A stretch of 64,000 nt of DNA from Lepidostoma basale (Eukaryota; Arthropoda; Insecta; Trichoptera; Lepidostomatidae). Shown here one piece after another: positions 40,847 through 52,800 of the stretch; within the stretch, counting starts at the first letter, position 1; each line of letters starts with the position of its first letter. The DNA is taken from NCBI GenBank assembly GCA_022606425.2, contig JAHDVF020000415.1, positions 62,001 through 126,000 on the forward strand, given 5' to 3'. The position numbers and the translations under genes were made by a program. A model generated the notes under the pieces. That model was given only the letters and a program-made list of their open reading frames with translations. It ran no database searches and was not told where the DNA came from.

Positions 40847-43800
40847 GTTATTTATACCCATTTACATCATATATTTTAAAATCCAACAGTTGTAACACAT
40901 AAAATTAAGCACAGTTAAATCCATGTTATTCGAATCACACATTCACAACACGAATTGACAGTTTGAAGAAAATAAACGAATATCAATTATTTATCTAAAA
41001 ACTAACTAACTAACCATCACGCCGTCTCCCCGGAGGGGTAGGCAGAAAGAATGGAACGCCACACTGTTCTGTCTTGACATACTTCTCTCGCTTCCTCTAC
41101 ATTCATACATCTTGTCATGCACGCACGTCGATTTCTCCGACTCCTCACGTGTCCAACATTCAATATTTGATTGATTTGATCGTGCCACGTTTTCCTCGGC
41201 CTTCCTCTATTTCTAGCTCCGTTCACGCCGTTTACATATACCTTCTTACCATTCTGTCTTCACTCATTCTTTCCATGTGTCCAAACCATCTTAATGACCC
41301 TTTCCTTATTTTGTTCATAACACTTTCATTCGCACCACATTCACTTCTTATACTTGCATTTGTCACTCTATCAAATACAGATTTGCCACACATTCGTCTG
41401 AGAGATCTCATTTCCACTGCATTTATTCTACTTTCATCCTTCTTTTGCCAGTTCCATGCTTCACTTCCATACATAAGGGTCGGCACAAGAACACCATTGT
41501 GCACTGCCATCTTGGCTTTTTTGGATAGGCTTTTGTTTGCGACGACAACTTTAAGTGCACCATTTATTCTGTTGCCTGCCCCAACCCTTCTTTCAATATC
41601 CTTCTCCACCCTCCCATCCTTTGTAAACATACTTCCTAAATAAACAAATTCATCCACTTGTTCCAGATTTTCACCGTTTACACTAATGTTGCAGACTGTC
41701 ATGCTTCCTTCTTTTATCTAAAAATTCTAAATTCAAAAATTTTACATCTGTATTTTAATTCTGGTTAGGTACTTTAAAATGCAGTTTGTAATATTATTTT
41801 TTTATGTTTGCTCTAGCAGAATCGGGATATTGTTTCGAAGTTTTGAAATCTGGCAGTATCCTGGGCACTGTTGACCTGACGAAGAAGGCGTTCCATGTAT
41901 TCGGAAGACTCTGCCAGAATGATATTGTCATGGCGCATCCGACTATATCAAGGTAATGGGATTTTTTTTAAACGCCTTAGATTTAAAAAAAACAAATGAA
42001 ATCAATTGAAATTTAAATGAAAACAACAGGGGATGTACTTTTAATTTCAAAACAGTTAAAGTAAATATAAGTATACATAAATAGAGTTAATGACGTCTTT
42101 CATATTAGTGAAGGTACGTTCAGGGGACAAAACTTTCAACTTAAGAAAGTATCTTGTCTTCCTAATGTCGAACCATCTCTAATGCGTTTTAGTATGTGTA
42201 TAATATTTTACCTGTATTCAATAGATGCCTTAAGCATTTATGCTGTTTGTAATGTCTGTTTGCGATGACAACTAAGATGGCAGTGCACAATGGTGTTCTT
42301 GTGCCGACCCTTATGTATGGAAGTGAAGCATGGAACTGGCAAAAGAAGGATGAAAGTAGAATAAATGCAGTAGAAATGAGATCTCTAAGACGAATATGTG
42401 GCAAATCTGTATATGATAGAGTGACAAATGCAAGTATAAGAAGTGAATGTGGTGCGAATGAAAGTGTTATGAACAAAATAAGGAAAGGGTCATTATGATG
42501 GTTTGGACACATGGAAAGAATGAGTGAAGACAGAATGGTAAAGAAGGTATATATAAACGGCGTGAACGGAGCTAGAAATAGAGGAAGGCCGAGGAAAACG
42601 TGGCACGATCAAATCAATCAAATATTGAATGTCGGTCACGTGAGGAGTCGGAAAAATCGACGTGCGTGCATGACAAGATGTATGAATGTAGAGGAAACGA
42701 GAGACGTACGTCAGGACAGAACAGTGTGGCGTTCCATTCTTTCTGCCTACCCCTCCGGGGAGACGGCGTGATGGTAAGTAAGTAAGTAATGTCTGTTGAG
42801 TAAATAAACTGATTTGATTTGATGAATTCATGGGGATCTTACAGCCTAATTTGATATCAATAAAGATGTCAAACATGGTTGCTTAATGTCCCCGTGGTTA
42901 TTTAATCTGAATATGGACAAGTGTATGAAAGAGCTGAAAGGGTTGGATGCAGGTGCCAAAATGAGCGGAGTGTCAGTAATCTGTCTATTGTATGACGCTG
43001 TGCTACTTACAGATAGAGAGAATGAAAATTCTGTTATATGCAAAGTATGTATGAGGCTATAGTTTTCGAAAAAGATAAAAGCATGCACAAGCACAACATT
43101 AGCGTTAATGGTGAAAATCTGGAACAAGTGGATGAATTTGTATAGTTAGGAAGTAACAGCTGTTGCGACAATTTCATAGAAATTAACCTTTAAACAATAA
43201 AGGTAGCCCACTGCCCAAGCAAATATTCGCGTGATATAAAAATATGTATATCTCTAAAATTAGTCTAAAATAAAAGGCAATATCAAAATAAAAGATAGTT
43301 TAACTAACTAACTAACTACCCATCAAGCCGTCTCCCCGAAGGGGTAGGCAGAAAGAATGGACTGCCACACCTTTCTTTCCTGACATATTTCTCTCACTTC
43401 CTCAACATTCATACATCGTGTCATGCACGCGCGTCGATTTCTCTGACTCCTCACATGGCCGACATTCAATATTTGATTTGTTTGATCGTGCCACGTTTTC
43501 CTCGGTCTTCCTCTATTTCTGGTACCATTTACATCATTAACATATAATTTTTACCATTCTTTCTTCATTCATTCTTTCCATATGTCCAAACCATCTTAAT
43601 GATCCTTTCATTATTTTGTTCATGACACCATCATTCGCACCGCATTCACTTCTTATATTTTCATTCGACACTCCATCATACACAGAGTATCCACACATTC
43701 GTCTAAGAGATCTCATTTCTACTGCATTTATTCTACTTTCATCCTTCTTTTGCCAGTTCCATGCTTCGCTTCCATACATAAGGGTCTGTAGAAGAACACC

Positions 43801-46800
43801 ATTGTGCACTGCCATTCTAGCTTTTTTGGATAGGTTTTTGTTTGCGATACCCATCTCTTGTAAACATACTACCTAAATACGCGAACTAAACTACTTGCTC
43901 CAAATTTTCACCATTCACGCTAATGTTGCAAACTGTCATGGTTTCTTCCTTTTCAAAAATCATTACCTTGGACTTATTAACATTCATCATCAGATCATTT
44001 CGCATGCATACCTCATACATACAATTCACCAGGACTTGTAGTTCATGCTCGTTGTCAGCAAGTAGGACAGCGTCATTTGCATACAAGAGACAGCTTACTG
44101 ACACTCCGCTCATTTTGGCACCTACATCCAACCCTTTCAGCTCTTTCATACAATTGTCCATATACAGATTAAATAACCACGGGGACATCATGCAACCTTG
44201 TTGGACACCTCTATTGATATCGAACCAGGCTGTAAGATCTCCATTTACTCTGACACTAGCAGTGCTTTCCGTGTATAGCGACTTAATTGCCGTGATCAGT
44301 TTTGTACTTATGGACAATGACAGCGAAATCTGCAGAGCGACTGGATACTTTTGAGAGAAGGGTGCAGCGCAGAATTCTGGGGCCTGTGAATGACGGTGAA
44401 GGCTGGAGAGTGCGGCATAATGACGAGCTGTACCATATTTACAAAGCTCCCAGTCTCTCCACACAGGTCAGACTGAATAGACTGAGATGGGTCGGTCACG
44501 TGCAGAGGATGCCGTCATCGCGAACCCCAAAAAGATTGCTGGAGTGGCACCCAGGTGGTAGAAGACCAATTGGACGACCAAGGCTGCGATGGGAGGATGA
44601 AGTTGGGAGAGATGGAACAAGATTGTTAAGAGTGTCCGATTGGAGGGTCGAAGCGGAGGACAGGAGGAGTTGGAGGCGAAGAATACTGGAGGCTAAGGCT
44701 CGATATGGGCTGTAGGGCCATCGAAGAAGAAGAAGAAGTTTTGTACTTATTCCATAGATAGTTTATAATTGACAAAAGCTTTATTTCTAATTTTAAACAT
44801 TTTATATAATTACCCATTAATGGTAAAGATTAAAAACATTTAAAAAATTAAAAGATTACATTTAAACATTTACAACAGCAATGTAATTACAACCGTCCAG
44901 TTCAGAAGATGACAAAAAGTGAGAGTGATGTAGATTGGGTGTTGTATTAGGCGGACCATAATAAAACACAAAGCATATCCCAAGAGTGGACCTTGTAATG
45001 CACTAATATTACGCATCATGACAACAACATTCATCAGAACTGAAAATAAAGTTATGTATCATTTGATGGAGCGAATCTTGTTTTCTTCACAGGCATCACG
45101 CAGTAATGCAGTACAAAGCCCGCGTGACGGAAGACCAGCGCCCGTGCGGCTTCTACCTCTACGATCTTGGCAGCTCGCACGGGACCTTCGTCAACAAGGC
45201 TCGCATCAAACCCAACCACTACGCGCGGGTGATGGTCGGCCATCTCATCAAACTGGGCTGCAGCACACGCCAGTTTATTTTGCAGGTCTGTATTCTTTCA
45301 TTCTTCGTGGTGGTAATAAAACCTTATTTCATTTATTTATTATACAATATTCAAGATCTATTGGCCCCAAACAGTGTCAAATGCCGTTCTCTGGACCATG
45401 GCAGGCGAAAAGCCAATTAGAGAACAGGTCGCTAGACGCAAATGGCAGTGGATCGGTCACACTCTGAGACGGAACCCAGCCTGCATCGCTCAGGGCGCAC
45501 TAGACTGGTCCCCTATGGGGGGAAAGAGGAAGCGAGGCAGACCTAGAGCCACCTGGAGAAGAGCCCTGCAGGACGAGGTTAAAGCAGCAGTCACTTGGAA
45601 TGATGTTAGGCATCAGGCATGCGATAGAGTCGGGTGGAGAAGGTTCCTTGAGGCTCTATGCACCACGGAGGTGTGAAAGTACAAAAAGAAGAATAGAAGA
45701 GAGATTATTTTTATTTTGTTGAATAGCTCTTCACATCATTACGCCAAATCCATGTAAAGTGTGGGAAAAAATTAACTTTGAAGGAAATTTATGTAGAACT
45801 ATGAATTTTTATTACTCTTATTATAAGAGTATTCACGAATGCTCTATAATTGCATCCATAAGTGTGACGAGGGTCTTTGTCACACTTATGTTTTTTTAGA
45901 CTAACTGGACATGTCGCCACCGTTCCATTAGAGCAACATAGAACGGTCAATTCTTAATGGTACACCACCATTAGTTTGCCAGAAGTGTTGGGAAAAATAA
46001 GGGAAACCAATTGCAGAAGACGAATCATTCTCCACCACGACAATGCAAGCTGTCACACATCAGCTCAAACAAGTGAATTTTTGAGCATTCAAAACATCGA
46101 ATTGATGGGTCATCCGCCGTACAGTCCTGATCTGGCACCCAATGATTTTTTCTTATTCCCGCATATCAAGAATAAATTGCGAGGTCAACGTTTTTCGACG
46201 CCTGAAGAAGCGGTTGATACGTTAAAATCACATATTTTGGAGGTACCTCAATCGGACTGGAAAAAGTACTTGGAAAATTGGTTCAAACGAATGCAAAAGT
46301 GTATTGATCTTCTAGGAGAATATTTTGAAAAACAATAAAGCCATTTTCGATTATAAATATTTTGGTCTATCTCAAAACAAGTAGCAATACGTATATGATC
46401 AATAATTAAAGATTTTTTTATGTAGGGCCCCCAAGATGATGCAGCGCAAGAATCCGAACTGTCTCTGACGGAAATGAAGCAGCTGCGGCTGGCGAGGAAG
46501 CTGGAGCAGCTGAAGGAGAGGCAGGCCGCAGGAGGGAAGGAGGAAAAGGACGAGGACACGGGGATATCCTGGGGGATAGGTGAGGTTTGGTTTTATTAAT
46601 CTTCTTGCTGTGGCAAAGTTGGCTGGATGTATGAATGTTGAGAATGCGAGAGAAGTATGTCCGGAAAGAAAAGTGTGGCAGTCCATTCTTTCGTCCATTT
46701 TAGTTAGTTAGTTACTCAAGGGCTCAAGACCTGCAATATTGATTCTAAGGACCACAACTTTATTAAGAATCTCTACTAGGAGATTAGACATGGAAATGAG

Positions 46801-49800
46801 AGTACAGATGAAATAGCTATACTAATGTGTAACGGCAACTAGCCGTAACTTAACTTGCGGCTGTTTGGCGTAACACGGCTCAAAGCATTCTTATAACTGG
46901 CCTCTATCATATACAATCACAGATCTTTCTCTATCTCTTTCCTTTACTGAGATATTCACTATCCCAATAGCCGCAAAATTGTATTAATTTGATACATGTT
47001 TTGGCAAAAAGCATCATTTTAAGTTGCTGCTTTTTACCACGGCACAGCCAAAACTTGCGGCCTTTTGCTGCGACACAATATGTATCCTGGCTAATGACGG
47101 CAACTTAAATTGCGGCCCATTACCAAATTGTTTGTGCGACGGTCTAGCTAATATGTGGCGGCAAAACACATTTTCTTTAGTAATATGAAGCTTACTATAC
47201 TCTTATGGCAAAAACACGTCTTAATCATTTCTAAGAACTGTATTCTTACTTTTAAAACTTAGTTTGCATAAGAAAACTTATTTTAAATGATAAAATATAT
47301 CAAAAAATAAAATAAAACTATAAACCCGTTTATCTCAAAACTATTATACTATTTTTAACTTGCGGCTGTTTGCCTTGGCACATTAGTATACGCAGAGGAG
47401 CTCAACAAGGCTGCATGTTGTCACCTCTATTGTTTAACTTGTATTCCAATCGAGTCTTCCAATGTATTAAAAACTCCAGCCTGGGAGTGAAGGATCATGG
47501 GGTTATTGGGTTATTGTTAATAACATCAGGTATGCTGATGACACAGTTATCAATTAAGTTTATTTTTATGTTTAGCTGACGACGCGGAAGAGGAACCGGA
47601 TCTTGCAGACAATCCGTTTGCTGTGGCCAGCAACGAAGAGTTGTATTTAGAAGACCCGAAGAAGACTCTACGAGGATATCTGGAGAGAGAAGGCTACCCG
47701 CTGGAGTATGACTGCCAAGAAAGAGGGATTGGACAGTTCGTTTGCAGGTATACTCTCATTCACTCACGCATTCACTTTGGCTCTCCTTCATTGGCGTAAG
47801 ATTTCTGAGATATCTCTACATGAGGGAGTTTGGTAGCTATCCGTGGCTTTATCCCGCTGCATTCCTCTTGGCCATGCTGGGGACCAATAGTTTACAGATA
47901 AGAAGGGATGGGTGCACACTTACCCATTTCTTCAGATTTATCAGGGGATTCTTTGAGAATTGCGTCATCTTGGAGGCTATCCATCTTTATGTTCCGGATG
48001 GTTATCTTCGACAGCGTCAGCACAGACTGTTTTATCTCCCAGCATACAGAACCAACCTGCTTCTGGTGATGCCGGTGGGGAGAGCAATCATACTGCTGAA
48101 CATGATCGCTTCGGAGATCGATGTCTTTCATATTCGTGAAAGTACGTTCAGAAGACAAATACTCTCGACTTTGGAGAGTATCTTGTATTCCTAATGTCGA
48201 ACCATCTCTCATGCGTTCCTGGTATTATATATTTATTATGTTTTACCTGTTCTCAATGCCTTAAACTATAAAAAATGTTTGTAATGTCTTTTGAGAAAAT
48301 AAACTGATTTGATTTGAAAAATAAAAAAATAAAAATAAAATAAATAAAAACACTTCTTCAACAGATATGTTGATGAAATATTTAAAAAAAAATGGCACTG
48401 ACTAATTTTAATTTTAAACCGTTTGTGCGCTGGGTCGTGCTGGGCCTTTTTTCATAATATGTACTAAAATTGCGTGTTAAAAAACGGAAAAAAATTCAAA
48501 ATAGGGATGCTAAATAAATAATCATAACTAGCGGACGCAGTGCACCATCCGAATACCAGAGATATACTGTGCGTCATATCGTGGATATATCGACGACACG
48601 CAATTTATGATAGATATTCGTTACATACATTCTAAAGTCAAGGGTATTTGTCCCCTGAACGTACCTTCACTAATTTGAAAGACGTTGATCTCCGAGGAGA
48701 CCACGTTCAGCAGACTAATTGCTCTTCCCACCGGTGTCACCAGAGGCAAATTGGTTCTGGTGGCCGGTAGATAAAACAATCTGTGCTGTCGGAGAAATCT
48801 ATCATGGACAAAAAAACCAACATCCTCTAGCACGGCCGAGTTCTCGAAATATCCCCTGATTAATTTAAAGAAATGGGTAATGAGATGCCCATCTCTTCGA
48901 AGCTGTAAAGAATTGGTTCCGAGCATTCCCAAAAGAAATACCATTTTCTGAACCCTCTCCAGCATAACGGAATATCTCCCCTCGTGAGGACTCCATATCA
49001 CAGAACCACTTTCGAATCTGCTCCGAACCAACGCGTTATATAGGACTCTGAGCACATTGGGATCTCTGAAAACTCTTGATTAACCTATTTTATATAAATA
49101 ATAATAATTTCTTCCTTATTTCGTCATTCCGTATTCTATCATATATCATTTTCCAGCACATTCTTCTCAGCGATCTCATTTATACGGCATTTATCCTGCT
49201 TTCATCCTTTTTTGCCAGCTCGTAGCTTCACTCCCATACATAAAGGTTGGCACTAGAACTCCATTGTATTAATAACTATTTCAGGGTGGAATTACCCATC
49301 GAGGACATGCAAGGACGTCCCATAGTAGCGGAGATAATTCACAAGGGGAAGAAAAAAGACGCCGTGGTGCAATGCGCTCTGGAAGCATGTCGCATCATTG
49401 ACAGACACGGCCTCCTCAGACAGGCCAAGCACGGTGAGGAATATCTCTTATTTCTTGTCTTCTTTTTATCTCTTCAGTGTGTCATGATGGAAATGTAAAT
49501 CTACTGAAGTTTTTCTTATTTATTTATTTATATAAAATCTTATTATTTTTGTCCTGTCACACCTCCGTGGTGCATAGGGCCTCAAGGAACCTTCTCCACC
49601 CGACTCTATCGCATGCCTGATGCCTAACATCATCCCAAGTGACTGCTGCTTTAACCTCGTCCTGCAGGGCTCTTCTCCAGGTGGCTCTAGGTCTGCCTCG
49701 CTTTCTCTTTCCCCCCATAGGGGACCAGTCTAGTGCGCCCTGAGCGATGCAGGCTGGGTTTCATCTCAGAGTGTGACCGATCCACTGCCATTTGCGTCTA

Positions 49801-52800
49801 GCAACATAATCTCTATTTGGCTTTTCGCCTGCCATGGTCCAGAGAACGGCATTTGACACTATTTGGAGCCAATAGATTTTGAATATTGAGCGAAGGCACC
49901 TATTTTTAAACACCTGGAGTTTACCAATAACGTCCGCGGTAGATTTCCAAGTCTCACATCCGTACAGCAGTACGCTTTTAACGCTACTGCTGAATATTTG
50001 GAGCTTGAGCTTTCTAGAAATGATACTGAAACGCCATACAGGGCGAAGCATAGCGACCAGAACTCCATTGTGAACAGCCATTTTCGCTTTCATTGATAAA
50101 TTCGTGTTTCCAATAACTATTTTTAAAGCTCCATTCACTGTGTTTCCTGCACCAACCCTTCTTTCAACATCACTGTCCGTTCTGCCATCCGCTGTGAACA
50201 TGCTACCTAAATACACAAATTCCCTCACCTGTTCCAAGTTCTCTTCATTCACACTTATATTACAAACCGTCATTTGCTCTTCCCTTTCAAAAACTAACAC
50301 CTTTGACTTTCCGACATTCATCATTAAATCGTTTGACTTGCATACCTTATACATTCTCAACACCAAGACTTGTAATTGGTCTTATACATTCTCAACACCA
50401 AGACTTGTAATTGGTCTTATACATTCTCAACACCAAGACTTGTAATTGGTCTTATACATTTTCAACACCAAGACTTGTAATTGGTCTTATACATTCTCAA
50501 CATCAAGACTTGTAATTGGTCTTATACATTCTCAACACCAAGACTTGTAATTAGTCCGCACTAAATCAGTAATTAATTATTATTTGTTTTGAACAGAGTC
50601 CCGTAAACGCAAGAACAAAGATTGGAAGGACGACGATTACTATGACTCCGATGAAGACACGTTCCTAGATCGTACTGGAGACGTGGAGAATAAGAGGGAA
50701 GTCCGTATGCGAGGAGGAGACGTCTCCGCACAGCCACAAGTCCTCACCTATCCACAGCTGGTGAGTCATATTACTAATGTAATGGAATTTATGCAAACAA
50801 CAAGTAAACAAACTTCAATCTGCGTTCAATGCAGCAACAAGACTCAATAACCCTTACCACTCCATTATTTTTTGATATTGTTTGTCAGCCAACTCTAATT
50901 TAAATAATGTCAAAATATTAATTTATTGATGGGTAGTTACAAAAAAAATTAATAAAAATTCATTTGCAATGATTCATTCTTCAAATAAAAAACAATTTAC
51001 AAAAAACATTATGGACTACTTATAGTTTTGCATAGTATGGTACTTTTTAAATCAAGCTCCAGGATGGAGACCAGGTTTTCTGGAACAGATCTCACAAAAC
51101 TACACTGTTTCTTGTCTTCCCCCTGGAATCTTTCTGTTACTGCACACAGTACAGTCTTTAGAACCTTTGTCCAGTTTCGCAATGAAGTGGGGCTTGTACT
51201 CTAATCGCTCCTCTGCGTGACGTATCACGCCAAGTTCCCGCCATTTTAGGTTATGTGAATTTGCAAGGATTATTTTATAGTAAAATAAAAACGGAAACAG
51301 TCAAAATGTTATTAAAACGTGAAATTAAATGTTTTTTTAACGAATAATCACAAGAAAGTCAAGTTTTGCGCGCGAGAATACACCGCGCGCGCAAGTCTTA
51401 TCTTGCCGGCCGCCACCGACAACTGAGTTGTAGCGTACATATAGCCATGTCGGCTGGCATTCGACAAATGAGTGGTAAGGGTTAAAGGTATTCCGACCGA
51501 TATAACACAAGGAAGAATGTATGATGGATTGTGATATAAGTGCCAACGGTGAGAATGAGAGCAAGTTATCGAATTTGTTTATGGAAGAATGGAGAAAGAT
51601 ATCGGAAGAAGGGTTGGAGCTGGAAACAAAATAAATGGTGCACTCAAAGTCATTACCGCAAATAGAAATATATCCACTGAAGCAAAGATGGCAGTGCACA
51701 ATGGAGTTCTAGTGCCGACCCTTATGTATGAAAGTGAAGCCTGGAACTGGCAAAAGAAGAATGAAAGTAGAAAAAATGCAGTAGAAATGAGATCTCTAGA
51801 CGAATGTGAGGATACTCTGTGTATGATAGAGTATCGAATGAAAATATAAGAAGTGAATGCGGTGCGAATGATGGTGTTGTGAACAAAATAATGAAAGGAT
51901 CATTAAGATGTAGAGAATGAATGAAGAAAGACTGGTAAAAAAAGTGTATGTAAATGGAACTAGAAATATAGGAAAACCGAGAAAAACGTAGTACGATCAA
52001 ATTAATCAAATATTGAATGTCGGCCACGTGAGGAGTCAGAGAAATCGACGCGCGTGCATGATACAATGTATGAATGTTGAGGAGCGAGAGAAATATGTCA
52101 GGAAAAAAAGTGTGAAAGTCCATTCTTTCTGTCTACCCCTTCGTAAAGACAGCGTGATGGTTAGTTTTTAATTTTTTTTTTTTTTCAGTTGGCAAAGTGT
52201 GAGGAAATAGTCAAGCAGGTGAAAGAAATGGAGTCACGGCTGAGTGTGCTGAGAGGTAGCGAGGAGGACACCGATGAAGACGCCCTCGACCAGTTCATGA
52301 AAGGCCTCGGAAAGCAAAGCATCTCCGACAAAGCGGAGATATCAAAAGCAAAGGTATTTATAAACGCAATCACTTATCCTCTTCTTGTTCCTCTCCTGTC
52401 GGAGATTGGACAGCATCACGGCCATGTCTTCCCTTGATACAGCAGCTCTGCCGCGCTTACGATAAACGCATCAACTAAGGTTTTTGATGAAATAGAGTTA
52501 TTACATTATCTGGTATCAGGAAAACGAGATCTACAACTTTCTCAAAGTGACATTTCATGATTTCTTCCTTTTATCAGTTTTTCAGTTTTCATAAACGCAT
52601 TAACTAAGACTTGGGTGCAGTTTTACTTATCAAGAAGGCACTAGCTGTAGTTAGTACAGACTTGTTTTCTACCATTGAATAGCTTCTTAGTCATAAATGC
52701 ACTATGTTTTTGAGGAATCGCACTAATTTTATAATATTTTTATTCAAATAGCTATTTTCCTTAACATAAATGCATTATGTGATGTAGTTGCACTTATCAT

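Noticed and set aside
49761..50366. 201-codon open frame on the minus strand as a single gene
   Set aside because: It is an accidental in-frame fusion of a LINE-GAA C-terminus to RTE-1 coding sequence at 50056.
50346..50555. CRISPR-like array of regular repeats
   Set aside because: The 35-bp units are contiguous with no spacers, and the genome is eukaryotic; it is a minisatellite.
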